Shown in pieces: positions 44,690-57,174 of a stretch of 64,000 nucleotides of DNA. The DNA lies in contig CM037593.1 of assembly GCA_021018995.1 (NCBI GenBank), positions 9,266,088 through 9,330,087 on the forward strand, in the 5' to 3' direction. Positions within the stretch are counted from its first letter, which is position 1. The number at the start of each line of letters is the position of its first letter. The stretch is from Chloranthus sessilifolius (taxonomy: Eukaryota; Streptophyta; Magnoliopsida; Chloranthales; Chloranthaceae). Made by a program: the position numbers and the translations under genes. The notes below the pieces were generated by a model. It was not told where the DNA came from and ran no database searches. It saw nothing but the letters and a program-made list of their open reading frames with translations.

Positions 44690-47005
44690 ATTTTTTTTTT
44701 CTTTTTTCTTTTTGAGAATGAAAGGAAAATTCATTAAAATTCTGAAAAAACAGAAATAGAAATGTGTGGAGGGACATCCTCCAACCACACATTATTGATA
44801 TTATTACAAAAAGCACATTTAGGTAGTTCGTGGGCCGTCCTGTTTCCTGAACGACGGATGTGATGACAAGTAGCCCTTTTAAAAAAATTTAATACCTCCT
44901 TAACTTCCTCTTAACGGTGAAACGCTCATTCTTTGAAAACGCCCAAGCTCTAAGATCATCAGCTTCTCTTGTGGGTAAAGGTATCGTGAGAATGACTTCT
45001 GTTTTTTCATTGAGGAAAGTACTGCGAATAAGACTCTCTCGCCACTGCATCTGATGGTGATCTATAAGGTCCGAAACCATATTTACTCCTGGAGAAATAT
45101 TTAGAGAAATAATTTTGAAAGTAGTACGAGTTGGGACCCATCTTTCGTGCCATACATTTATGCTTTTACCATTTCTAACCCACCATGTATAACCCTTCTC
45201 AAAGATATCTTTTGCCGAAATGATGCTTCTCTATAGATAGAATGGGTGATGACCGAGTTTTGCTTTGATGAATTGTGTATTAGGATGGTACCTAGCTTTT
45301 AGCACCTTAGCAACAAGGGAAGAAGGATGTTGCTAGAATCGCCAACATTGTTTTGTCAACATCGCCGTATTGAACGCTTGTAAATCTCTGAAGCCCATCC
45401 TCCTTGATTTTTACCTGTACAAAGTTTTCTCCATGCGAGCCAATGTATACCCTTCTCTTTCGATGTATTCCCCCACCAAAACCTAGCCAACATACTTGTG
45501 ATTTCACGGAGTAGAGATTTTGGAAGCCGAAAACATGACATGGTGTATGTGGGGATAGCCTGAGCTACAGCCTTAATTAGTGTCTCCTTACCGACTACTG
45601 ACAAAAGCTTCTTTTTCCAACTTTGTACCTGTTTCCAAATCCGATCCTTAAGCATTCCGAATATAGCTTTTTTGGAACATCCAATAATTGATGGAAGCCC
45701 TAAGTATTTCTCGTGCTGAGTGTCTCCTTTGATTTAGAGGAGCCTTAAAATTTCTCCACAATGCACCTCGGTCACGTTTCTGCTAAATGTGGCTGCTGAT
45801 TTGGTGAAATTTATCATCCGCACATTTCTGCTAAATGTGGCGGCTGATTTGGTGAAATTTATCATCTGCCCGGACGCTTCCTCATAAACTCTTAGGATTT
45901 TGATGATCTCTTTTATCTCTTCACTTTTTGCTTTGACGAAAATGAGGCTATCATCCACAAAGAAAGGTGTCATATGTTTGGTGCGCCTCTGTAGATTTTT
46001 ATACCTGAAATCTCTCTATCACTAGAAGCAACTGTTAGAAGCGTAGAAAAAAATTTCGCACACAAGATAAACATGGGGATAAAGGATCTCCTTGTTGGAG
46101 TCCTCTAGACGGCTTAACTTCCCCAGTAACGCACCCGTTAATAACAAAAGAATAAGAGACAGTAGAGACACATCTTATTATGAGCCTTACCCATTTTTCA
46201 CAAAAACCCAATTTTACAAGCGATTTTTCCAAAAAAATCCACTCCACACGATCATACGCTTTACTCATGTCTAACTTTAAAGTACATCCCCCGACTTTCC
46301 CACTCCGTTTGTTTTTCAAAAAATGAGAGGGTTCAAAAGCCACAAGGATATTATCGGAAATTAGTCAACCCGGAATGAACGCGCTCTGATTTTTCGAAAC
46401 AATAGATGGGATAACAATTTTTAAACGATTTGCAAGAACTTTGGAAATGATTTTATACAAGACATTACAAAGACTGATTGGACAAAAATCGCTAGGATCA
46501 ATGGGATTATTTTTTTTTTATATTAAAACAATATTAATACGATTTAAATCATGAAGGGAGGCTAAACCATTAAGATAACTGAGGGTACAATCAATGACGA
46601 ATTGACTAGTAAGATGCCAAAACTTTTGAAAAAATATAGGAGACATATCATCCGGCCCCGGTGATTTCAGTGGCGCCATCTAAAACAAAGCTTTTTTCAC
46701 CTTCGTCGCAGTAAAATCCCGAGTTAGCCAATCATTTTGCTCAGTTGTAACTTTTGGAGTGACTTCATGTAGTACTTCATCGATTCTAATCGGTTGGGAA
46801 GTGGTGAACAATTTTTTACAATATTGGATAATGATTTTTTCCATGCCTTTTCTTAGTTCTTTCCACACCCCATCGCCATCTTTGAGACCGTACATCGCAT
46901 TTCTTTTCTTTCTTTTCGATGCCTTTGAATGGAAGAACGCAGTATTGCGATCGCCTTCGATGTCACATAATAGAGCTTTTAGATGATCAATAATATTATC
47001 TTTAC
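44690..47005 (-). mobile_element. 5'-truncated L1-type LINE
   Basis: On the minus strand an L1-type ORF2 in pieces: G-D-R-N-T-A-F-F-H, then P-G-P-D-D near 46650, [12 protein letters not shown] at about 46270, [10 protein letters not shown] near 46090, F-V-D-D-S-L-I-F (RT catalytic site) near 45955, and the W-W-G-x2-x-x-K-G-I-H-W-L-A-W segment near 45450. A plus-strand T run at 44690-44715 is the poly(A) tail. The endonuclease domain is missing (5' truncation at about 47005). Stops and frameshifts throughout. Confidence 0.82.
45777..45872. repeat. 48-bp tandem duplication inside LINE RT
   Basis: TTTCTGCTAAATGTGG begins at 45777 and 45825. The two 48-bp units differ at a few bases and duplicate 16 residues (M-I-N-F-T-K-S-A-A) just after the catalytic motif. 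Confidence 0.9.
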
Positions 47006-47318
47006 TACTATATAAAAGTAAAAATAGTTTCTGTCAATTTTTCATGCCTAAAATGTCCCTAACTCATATCTCCTGATTCTAATTGCAAAATCTTCTAATT
47101 AACCTAGGATTCTAAACTAGCCCTAACTCCTCTTTAAAACTTCTACCTATATCTGTAAAATCCTCCCAAAAAACTCGAAAAGAAAAAACGAATGAGAACT
47201 TACAGCATAAAAAAGCATAAATTTTTTGAGCTTACATCAGATCCCTTTTGGAAAGATCAAACGACAGACAGAATGTTGATGAAGACGCAAAGAATTGCAA
47301 TCAATGCAGTCAAAATGC

Positions 47319-47436
47319 TGAAGCATCTACAGACGATTAAGAAGGGATTGGCTTGTGACCTAATTCTAATGGGATTTTGCTGAAGCATCTACAGACGATT
47401 AAGAAGGGATCGGCTTGTGACCTAATTCTAATGGGA
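47319..47436. repeat. 62-bp tandem duplication
   Basis: 47319-47380 and 47381-47436 are consecutive copies beginning TGAAGCATCTACAGACG. One substitution was noticed; the second copy is short. Surrounding 47006-47950 has no recognisable gene. Confidence 0.9.
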
Positions 47437-48699
47437 GGTGAATCAGAAGATCTTTGAGAACTCTCTCCTTCTCAATTTCTCACAATTGGAGAATTTCTCT
47501 AGGGTTTCGGGTTACGAGAATTTATCCAAAATTTGAAAACCTAGAAAGAAACAAATGGAAATTAGAGAAAGTAAGGAATTTTTTTATTTTTGAAATTAAT
47601 TTTTTTGGTTTTCTTCGAGTTTGTGGAGATCAACTCGGAGGTAGAAATGGTTTTGGGGGTTTACATAAAGCGTGGGATTCTAGGTTTGGGTTTGGTGTTT
47701 TTTTTTTTTTGGAAAGGGATTTGGTGTTTACATAGAACAACAATTATATTAATTAGGTTATCCAACACCATACACATGCTATTCTACAGATCATACATAT
47801 CATCTCGATTACATGGATGCTGCTATAGAGTTGGTGTTAGCCTATTAGGTACCTAACCTGTTTCTAACTTACTTAGAAAATGGAGTTACTTTTCATAGGA
47901 AAATCAGTTGACACTTTTGAACCAAATGATAGAGAATATTTTTTGTTCCAACGTTTCACACACTTAGCCATGTGATTTTTGGGCCAATTTTACCGATTTG
48001 TGCCACGTGGAATAAAAACTTGACCATCTCATGGAATGCTCATGGTCTCAAGATTCACTTTCTAGAATATTGGGGGACAAACGATCTACATCATATGATT
48101 CCAAGAAGTCAATTGGTGGTTTCAAGAACTTCTGATTTAGGCGCTTTAAATAAACATGCAAAGGCACCCACATAGGTCCCATAAATATCAAATGGGAACC
48201 ATTACTTGCACACGGTTTTCAAGTGATTGCACCAAATTTAAAAGAAAGACTTGCGAGTTTGGCAACCTCTACTATGTGAAAACACCATCTAAGTCGTTTG
48301 ATTTGAAGACTATGATTTAAAGATATTAATTGCAAAAGATTAGAACAAAATATAATATTTATCATTTGATTAAACGGAGTCAAAGGCTATTATATAATTC
48401 AACAGTTGACTACAATAGATCATATGACAAATATTGTGTTTTGCTTCAATTTTATGTACCAAAGATCTATTGATCATAAACTTCAAATCAGCCAGCCCAT
48501 ATTGCATGTTTACATATCACATGCCTCTAAAATACTAAGTCTTTCTTTAAATTCGGTGCAATCACTTGAAAAATGTGTGCAAGTAATGGCTCTCATATCA
48601 AATTTTCTTTTAAATTAGGTGCAATAGCATAATTCTCCGGTGCAAGTAATCACTCCTCGTATTTTTTTTATATATACCTCTGTCTGCGCCTACGTCTAA

Positions 48700-49015
48700 A
48701 GACAATTCAATTGATTGCTTAGAGTTAGAAGATGAAGATCGTTTTTCACCCCAATCTTCTACTAATGGATCTTGAGACCATGGGCGTATTATCAAACAAT
48801 CATTTTTTTTATTTCATGTGGCATAAATCACAAAAATATTGTCTGAAGTTGCATGACACACATCACGCTCAAAAGTGATTCTAGGGCCTCTTTTTGGAAT
48901 ATGTGTTACGTAGAATAAAAAACTAGCCATCCGAGGGTAAGATCGTGGTCTCAAGATCTATTATACAAAAGATTGGAGTGAAAAACGATCTCCATTACCT
49001 AATTCCAAGCAATCA
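48700..49015. mobile_element. Foldback MITE, GATCTTGAGA family, copy 2
   Basis: Arms 48715-48842 and 48890-49012 are inverted copies (GGATCTTGAGACCATG, GATCGTTTTTCACCCCAATC). Same family as 16230-16649. Half-copies at about 47950-48120 and 49560-49680. Confidence 0.65.
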
Positions 49016-50228
49016 TGGATTTGAATGAGGTGCAATCACCATTTTATTATTTTAAGCTGCTTTTTCGATTTTCTCATCCTACTTAATAAATTCTTGGTTT
49101 TTGCCCTCAAAAATCGAAACGGGTCCAAAATAGGTCTAGTATCGATTTTCGGGTCTGTTTAGACCAATTCGATTCTCCGATTTTCAGGTCAGGTTCGGGT
49201 TTTGGGTCAAAACTTGGACCCCTATGTATGGATGGACATTACTATTCATCTTTTTAATAATAATTAATAAATGCGTAGGGTATGAAAATTCGAAGCTTAT
49301 TGATTTAGTTACATTAGTTATTATAAAATTAAAGTAGAAAGTAACAATTAAGAAAAATTTATTAAACATATATAATTAGTATATCATCGAATTAATTGAA
49401 CATGCACAGATTCCAAAGTGACCTTAAAATCAAATTTAAACGAGATGAATGGCCTGTTCTTTTATCGAATATGATTTTACCTTTAACTACACCCACCGAA
49501 TATATTAGGGCCCCCATGTTAAAGCCAATTGACAGTTTTGAACCAAATAATGGAGAATATTTTTCGTTTTAACCTTTTACACACTTGATCTCGAGATAAT
49601 GGGCGTACCATCAAATGGTCATACATTGATTTGACATGATACAGATCCCCAAAAAGTGCCCTTAAAATCAAATTTGGTGTTAATATCTTGAAAATGAGTA
49701 TATTTTTCAAGTCAAACTGCAAGATACAATTTACCAAAATCATCTTACAAGATCGTAGATATATTAAAGCATTAAATACGAGACTACGGATGATGAAGAC
49801 GGTAAATTCCTCAAGAAAGTTAAAGTCGAAAAGGAATAAATACCCATTTTCGATTTAATTCTTTTTTTTTTTTTGAGAGGAATTTAATTGAAGTTTCTAA
49901 ATTATACTTATTTGATAGTTTTTTTTTTTTTTTCATGTTCTATAGTTGACAGTATAAATTATATATTTTATTATTTTTTATTAAATTTTTTATAATTTTA
50001 AATCATACATTATAAAAACATAAGAAACATAGTAATAAGTATTTTATTTTTTTTAATAAATCATAAAACATAGTAACGAAGGCTTAAATTTTTTATTTTT
50101 TTTATGTTCAAATCATCCGATAGATGTCTAAAAATCAAGTTCAATCATTTAAAGGTCCCAATGCCCACGTGCATTTGCACGTGCCTTTTTACTAGTTGTG
50201 AAAAAAATTAAAATAAGTCACATAAAAT

Positions 50229-50540
50229 CATAGTGACAAATTTCGTTTTCAATAATTTTTCGGTGGGGGTCCTTCCGGTATATTTCGGATTAATTTTGAT
50301 ACCTTTCGGAAAAAATTCACAAAAGTTTCAAGGATTAAAAAAATATATAAAATATGTTAAAAATTACTACAATATATACTAAATTACTAACATATTTAAA
50401 ATAATAATAATTAATTAATTAAAAAAAAAATATATCGAAACTTACCGAAATTTAGCAGAAAAATACCTAAATTACTGAAAAATGCCAAATTTTTCCAAAA
50501 TTTTTGTTTGGCCGCCTTTTCGGTAAAATTTGTCACTATG
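50229..50540. mobile_element. hAT-like MITE, CATAGTGAC termini, copy 2
   Basis: 312 bp, ends CATAGTGACAAATTT / AAATTTGTCACTATG, 8-bp duplications CATAAAAT / CATAAAAC. Confidence 0.75.
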
Positions 50541-50822
50541 CATAAAACCGTGTAAATAACAAAATCAACTACATGAAAAATGAATGGTAAAATGATATTT
50601 GATTTCACCCCTCACTTTTCACACGGTTGAAACATCTACCATCTATTTTTATGTGTTTTATTATTATTATTTTTTCAAAAGAGTTATAATCCTCGAGTCG
50701 CTCCATTACATAGAACAGTATCATGTTAATGGGTGTCCTGTGACGACAAACTAGTGTAGAACTAGTAAGTTACTGGTCTTTAATAAAAAGTTACCTTTAT
50801 TCTTTTTTATTTAGATCATAAA

Positions 50823-53277
50823 TGTAATAGCCTGAAAAATCACGCTAAACTATGACCTCGGGATCCGTGCCTGATCGGTCATAGGTTTGACCAAATAGAA
50901 GTTCAATAGTTAGCATAGAGTGTAATGAGCGGATGTGATGTGATAGTTTGCGTAGCTATGTGGGGTGTGTTGTAAATCTGAAGTCATATACACCTATCGA
51001 GGTACATGTGCTCAACACACAAGCTGGGAGAAGGATAAAAGGGTTTAATAACCCTAAAATCCTGGAAATTAGTTGTTGAAGGAGTAAAGAAGAGAGAGAG
51101 AGAAGTGAGAGGTTAAGCAAGCATTATTGTGAGGGATTGGAAGGGGGATTCTAGCATTAAAGAGGCCGATTTAGCGAGGAGAATCCATTCAAGCTAAAGC
51201 TGGAACCCTAGCCTTTCCAACCATGGATTTGAAATCAATTTGGGATTGATTGAAGGTAAGAGTTATGTAGTTTAAATGCATGGATTGTAAGGGTAAATAG
51301 TGGTTAGAAATAGTGTAAAATGTAGGATAAAAAGTGTAGAAAAATAGAGGAAAAATAGTGGAAAAAGGTTGGGAAGAATCGAAATGAAGAATTTAATTCG
51401 ATTAATCGAAATTGGGTTTAAGAAGTTGAAAAGTCGAGGACCCGATCTCGATTAATCGAATTGAATTTCGATTAATCGACTTTGAATTCGATTAATCGAT
51501 TTGGGTATCGATTAATCATTTGAACTCTCGTGGACCCGAAGTGGAGGAAATAACTTGGGGAAAATCGACTAATCGAAATGGGATTTCGATTAATCGGTTT
51601 CAAATTTCGATTAATCGATTTGGGATCGATTAATCGATTTTGGGAACTCGATTACTCGAATTCAGAATCGACTTGGCTATACAGAGAATTTCGATTGATC
51701 GAATTAGGATTCGATTAATGAAAATCTCGATTAATCGATTTGAGAATCGATTAATCGATATTGACTTTCGATTAATCGATTTTGGAGTTCGATTAATCGA
51801 CTAAGCTAATTTATGTTAACTTTTGAGTTTGACTTTAAGATTCTTGGAAGGTCTTGGACCTTCTTTATTGCATCCTTAGTGATGTGTTTTACATGTTATG
51901 TGGTACCATAGGTGGTACGTGTGAACTAATGCACAAGGAGCCACGTGGGACCTTGATGCGTTGATCAAACCAAGACTTGAGGTAGGGAACACCTTGAACA
52001 TGTACTTTATTTTACAAGAGCATGTATGTAGTGATATAGAATTCAATTCAAACTGTTTTTATTGCTTAAGAGTTTGTGAAAAGTGTGTGTGTGTGTGACA
52101 TCTATAAGAGTAATTATAATGAGCCATCCCCAGGGGATGAGGAAGTAAAGAAATAAGAGCATTAGGTGTGATGCAAGTGAATGGATACATCCCAGGGATG
52201 TATCCAAGATTGAATCATGTTTGATAGGGCCTAACTGATATAAGATAGCACACTTACACGGTGAATAACTATATGTAAGGCACCGATATTTTTGTTATTT
52301 GAGGTTTGATAGGGTACCCCAATCGTGCGGGATATCCACGCACGACACGGCGGATATCCGTGTGACCGTGGTCTGGTAACTGTAAGCCGGTCGAGGCTTA
52401 TCCACACATAGTAAGCACACCCCAGGGGTGTTGATTTGAGACAAGTGAAACCCCGTCACCAATCCCCAGGAGAAAGGGGCTTGGGTACTAATTGTATTCC
52501 CAGGGAATACGTTAAAAGTGTCTATATAGATGACGATGAAGGGTATCTCATCGGGGCTCGATGCTATATTGCTCGGGGATTACTTAAGTTGAAAGTTTAA
52601 GTTTTGCTTTAGGCCTTTTCAGCATTATTCATGAGTAAATAAAAGATACGAGTAAACTACCAATAAAATGTAATACTTTTTAACTGTTTCATCAGTAATT
52701 GCATAGACACATCATGCATGGCATATCATGGAATATATGTGAGTAATAATTTATATGTTCAACTGTGTTTGTTCCCTATTGAGCTAGGATGTAGCTCACC
52801 CTATAGACTATACGTCGCAGGTCCACTACTAGCAGCGGCCGAGGCTTCAGGAGACGCTGACCTCGGTGAGTCGGACCTTGCGGCCGGAGACGAGTTGGAG
52901 CCACCTCCTGAGGACTTCTTCTAGAGGACTCCGTTGTGCCGCTTTGAGGGCTTTATAGAGAGATTTGTACGGCTTGGTATGTCAAGCCTTGTTTTGGTTA
53001 AATCATGTGTATATTGAGTTTGAGATTATTCCTTTGGGGCGAACCATCCGTGATGATTGCTATCGTCGATGGTTCGGATTGGTTCTCCATTCATGCAGAG
53101 GCATGAGGGTAGAACCGTCTTTTGGAGAATTATTTAATATAGATTTAAATTTCGCAGCTCCTTTATTGGTTCATTTTATGCTTGATATGCCAATGTTCCG
53201 TGCTTAGCTAAGGGGCACGGTCAAGATGATCGTGTTGATGACACGGGTTTCGGGGTGCCAAAATTCAGGCTGTCACA
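50823..53277. mobile_element. Solo LTR 2, probable Ty3/gypsy
   Basis: 2455 bp from TGTAATAGCCTG to CAGGCTGTCACA with an exact 5-bp target duplication ATAAA on both sides. No retroviral domain. The end phrase and overall layout match solo LTR 1. Contains the palindrome cluster 51395-51805 and a (GT)n run at 52085. Confidence 0.8.
51395..51805. repeat. Cluster of TCGATTAATCGA palindromes
   Basis: At least ten exact CGATTAATCG cores and several one-base variants within 410 bp, at irregular spacing (about 14-60 bp). Each 12-mer is its own reverse complement. Not a head-to-tail satellite, because the spacers differ. Confidence 0.9.
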
Positions 53278-53726
53278 ATAAATGAGGAACAATGTTAGAT
53301 GGCAGGCAAGTTTTGTGCGGGCAAAGTGCATGCGGCTAACACATTGTGTGGTATAATTGATTGTAAGTGCAGTGAGGCTCAAGCAATATAGGTCAGGGCA
53401 GTCAGTCACCTTGTGCCACGTCAATCGAATTGTACTGTGCCTGCACAAAAACTGCCTACCGTTTGCAATTTAATTTCCCATAAATAAATGTGTGCATTCT
53501 TAGGTTTGACCACTCTTGATCAGTTTAGGTGAAGGAGATTCAAGGAGATTTTTCATCGTCTGATTCAAAGCAATCAATGCATTTCATTTAGGGAAGATGT
53601 GGTGAGATTACATTTTCGGAGGGTGCAAATAATGGTACCCTTAGAAAAATTAAGGTGTATATAGGTTTTGGTCATGCCCAACTAATCGAATTCTAAGTGG
53701 AATTCAAATTGATTTAAAAACCTTTA

Positions 53727-54186
53727 GAGCATCTCCAAAACTAGCGGTTGGAGGATGTCACACCAAATTTGACTTTTTGATTTCAGGCTTCAAATTTTGA
53801 GAGTTTCAATGGAGGACACTAAAAATAGCCGGTTCAGAATATTTTATTGATTTTATTGATTGGAGGGTTGTAAATGCACAACAAAAAATAAGACTATTAG
53901 CGACAATTTTTTTAACAAAAAACTCCTGCTATTAGTACTGTCGCTATCAAAAACTGCCTCTATTAGTCTTGTCGCAACAAAAAAATGCCTTAATAATAAG
54001 TGCCGCTGAATCCCCTTGTTTTTGTAGTGATGTATTTAATATTATATTTTAAACATATTTAAATATAATAATATATAATATTTTAAATTTGAAACCTGGA
54101 GTCTACTCCCCTGGAGAGAAATCAAGGTTCAAACATATTCGTTGGAAGGTGCTGAGCTATTTTTGACCCCTCCAGTGGAGATGCTC
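53727..54186. mobile_element. Tourist-like (PIF/Harbinger) MITE with nested CACTA MITE
   Basis: 460 bp, ends GAGCATCTCCA / TGGAGATGCTC, target duplication TTA on both sides, the PIF/Harbinger hallmark. The 153-bp element at 53877-54029 is inserted in it. Confidence 0.85.
53877..54029. mobile_element. CACTA-type MITE
   Basis: 153 bp, left end CACAACAAAAA (a changed CACTACAAAAA), right end TTTTTGTAGTG, 3-bp target duplication ATG. The interior has TTAGCGACA-type words typical of plant CACTA MITEs. Confidence 0.75.
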
Positions 54187-54455
54187 TTAGATCCCTTGGA
54201 TCTAAAAGTGAATGTTAACTTGTAAAATTTAAAGTCAAACTGCCCTTGTGTCCAGTTGAACTCTATGACCAAAACTTCATGTGAGTTTTTGTCAAGTCCA
54301 ACCACTTCAACCCTCGGGGCTCGAAGGGCTCAACTGATTTTAAAACCATGGGATACTGAGATCTAAAAATAATGTCAACTTGTTAAAGTTAAAGTCAAGA
54401 TTTTCTTGCATCCAATGGTATGTGATGTTCTTTAATAAGCAAGATTTTTCAGTAT

Positions 54456-54481
54456 TATATATATATATATATATATATATT
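54456..54481. repeat. (TA)n microsatellite
   Basis: About 13 TA units. Confidence 0.9.
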
Positions 54482-54864
54482 AGAGAAACATGCCTAAAAA
54501 CAAACTTTTTAAAATAAAAAAAATTGATTACCAAATACTTAGAGCCCACCTTTATTTTCTACATGTAATGGACTAATAGAGAAATTGAAGAGAAAATATT
54601 TGGCATTGAACACGTTTTAACATAGACTAAGGTGAGAGTTCTAACCAATTTTCATGTCTCTTCAATTGTTAAAACTTAAAAGGTATCTCTCCTTTGTGAG
54701 GCTTGAAGTCATGGGTTTCACGCTTCAAGTTTGCTTCGTCCTTTATATTAATAAGGTGAGAGTTGTTGGGTGTGATTTATCCCCCTATGTATCACTCAAT
54801 GTGAGTGTTTTGTTGTGTTGGATATATTCTTCAAGTATTGCTCCTCAACTGTCATACTCTCTAC

Positions 54865-55100
54865 CATGGTATCAAAAATCGATCGATGTATCGGTATCTC
54901 GGCAAACCGATACGTATCAGTCCTACAACTAGATATTGGTATCGGGTATCGGCCGATACGTATCGGATATTGGCCAATACGTATCGATTTGAGTTGAGAT
55001 TTTAGGTTTTTTTAATATTTAAATGAGCCAATACGCATCGGCCGATTCGTATCGGTCCTCCATGGACCGATGGAGGACCGATACCAAATTCGACACCTCG
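54865..55100. mobile_element. CATGGATC-family hAT-like MITE, copy E (diverged)
   Basis: 236 bp. Left end CATGGTATCAAAAA; the right end is more changed. Exact 8-bp target duplication CTCTCTAC. Interior GGCCGATACGTATCGG words. Confidence 0.75.
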
Positions 55101-55600
55101 CTCTCTACGATATATAAGCACATCCAAGTTGTCTATGCTAAGGCATCACAAAAAAAATAAATAATAATAAACGATACCTCTCTTTCGGCTATAGGATTAC
55201 TAAGGGTGGCACCTACATCTGAAACCCACTAAAACTCATTGACAGCTTGGAATTAGACGATGGAGATCATTTTTTACTCCAATCTTCCACACAATGAATC
55301 TTCATATATGAGTGCACCACGGTTAGCACGATCAATTTTTTATTCCACATGTGGCAGGATCCAAAAAAGTGGCCCTAAAATCACACGATACAAAAGGTGA
55401 TTTTAAATTGTTTATATAATAGAATCTCATGCTCTCAAGAGGAGTTTTGAGAAAATAAGGGAGAAAAATCTTTAAAAAATTTAATGTTGCCACACAAGTA
55501 AAAAGTTACACCATCCCTTTAAGGGTTCATCAAGTCTCTTAGGTTTCTAGGGAAAATAATAATAATAATTTCCCTTGAATCACAGGTCAAAGATTGGGGC

Positions 55601-56271
55601 AGTTAGAATAGTCCCACATTGTTTGTGGGCTTGGAGGTATTGGGCTATATAAAATCCTGGGAACTCCTCTTGGGCTATATATAATTAGGCACTCCTCACC
55701 TTACAAGCCGGTTTTATGAGGCTGAGTTGGGCTTATGGGTTTATTATTATGGTATCAAAGCACGCATTTCCATGGATCAAAAATTTGGAAAATTGGTACG
55801 TATCGTCCAATTCTAAAACCGATACGTATCGGACGATACCAATACGATACGTATCGGTTCTGGACGATACATACCAGTATTTTTCATTCGTTACTTGAAG
55901 TTAGGAGCCTCACTGGACGATAATTTGAAATTATCGGACGATACGGACGATACAAACAAATAAATTGAACGATAATTTTACTGTTTTTAAGGGGCCTCGA
56001 AAAATACCCAATTTACCGTATCGTTCAGGTCCAAAACAGATACGTATCGGTATCGAATGATATTTTGATCAATGGGTATTTCTCTACTCTATGTCACCCA
56101 ATTCAATTGTTCACATGATTTGGCTTGGCTCAATCTTGCCAACACGTGCGGGGGTGTGCTAGAATAGTCACACATTGTCTGTGGGCATGGAGGTCTTGGG
56201 TTATATATAATATGGGCACTCCTCACCTTACAAGCTTGTTTTGTGAGGTTGAGTTAGGCCCATGGGTTTCA
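55601..56271 (+). mobile_element. TRIM (tiny LTR retrotransposon) with MITE insertion
   Basis: Two short LTR copies, about 55601-55743 and 56157-56271, share TAGAATAGTC, CACATTGT, CTCCTCACCTTACAAGC and TGAG-TGAGTT-GGC blocks. A primer site TGGTATCAAAGCA (one mismatch to initiator tRNA-Met) lies at 55750. CGTGCGGGGGTG precedes the right copy as a purine tract. Without the 304-bp MITE the interior is only about 110 bp, far too small to code. The left LTR has an extra ~28-bp internal duplication. Confidence 0.75.
55771..56074. mobile_element. CATGGATC-family hAT-like MITE, copy F
   Basis: 304 bp, ends CATGGATCAAAA / TTTTGATCAATG, degraded 8-bp duplications CGCATTTC / GGTATTTC. Inserted eight bases after the TRIM primer site. 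Confidence 0.75.
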
Positions 56272-56329
56272 TATTAGTAGCTGTCCAAACATTATGCATT
56301 GAAATTTTACACCCTTAACCCACAATTGA

Positions 56330-56780
56330 ATGATCATAAATTATTGGACTCAACTCTCATGACTATCATTTAAACACCAAAATGGTGTCTAAATGATCTT
56401 ACCTCATAAATGGTTTAAGATGTGGGTGATTTGTACCATCAAAGTGAAAGATTGATCATAGATTGAAATACACGAGGCTAAAAAATGGTGTAAGAGGGAG
56501 ATTTGAACCCTCGTGGCTGATGTTAATGTTTATCAATCAATGGTTCATATCCATTTATAGGCATGTTTCATTCGGCTTAGACATCTTACAATGATAGATT
56601 GCCATTTGACAATTTAAATTGATCATACTTGTCTTCCACATAGCATAGAGATAAATCACACTTCAATGGTGTGAGATAAAAACTCTAATTTGAGTGGTGT
56701 AAGATCATTTAAACACCATTTCAGTGTTTAAATGACGGTAAGGAGCCGTTATCTATGAATTATTAGGAGCTACAAATTGC
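56330..56780. repeat. Foldback repeat, ATTTAAACACCA family
   Basis: Inverted words TCATTTAAACACCA / TGGTGT-TAAATGA and TGGTGTGAGATAAAA recur; also similar to 11090-11200. Followed by a 34-base poly(A) at 56838-56871. No ORF. Confidence 0.45.
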
Positions 56781-56838
56781 AAACAAAAATTTGTGTTGTA
56801 CACATTGTTTTAAAAGAATGGCTCGGTATCATTATTAG

Positions 56839-56875
<37 letters not shown>

Positions 56876-57079
56876 GGTATTCATGGGAGCTGTTTTTAAA
56901 AGGGAAATTTACCTAATCCACTTTGTCAAATACACGTTTACCGTCAGAGACCCTATATTTTCACTATTGACCAAACCGACCAGCTCCAAGCCTAGCCAAC
57001 ACACGCCTTTATGAAATGCCGAAATTACTCCCAAGGTAATAAATAGCCATCAACAATTCAAATCATTACTGTTTTACTT

Positions 57080-57174
57080 TTTTACTTTTTACTTTTCGTA
57101 CGAAGGCAGTGGAAGTCGAAGTTGATTCGAAGTCGGTGACGCTCACAAGATTCAATCTTCAAGATACCAAATCT
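57080..57174 (+). other. Possible untranslated 5' exon
   Basis: Purine-rich GAAGTCGAAG-type sequence ending AAATCT, followed by an excellent donor GTAAGT. There is no ATG in the exon and no partner exon within the window. Weak. Confidence 0.2.

Noticed and set aside
51395-51805. CRISPR-like array
   Set aside because: Repeats are 12 bp with irregular spacers in a plant LTR. No CRISPR architecture.
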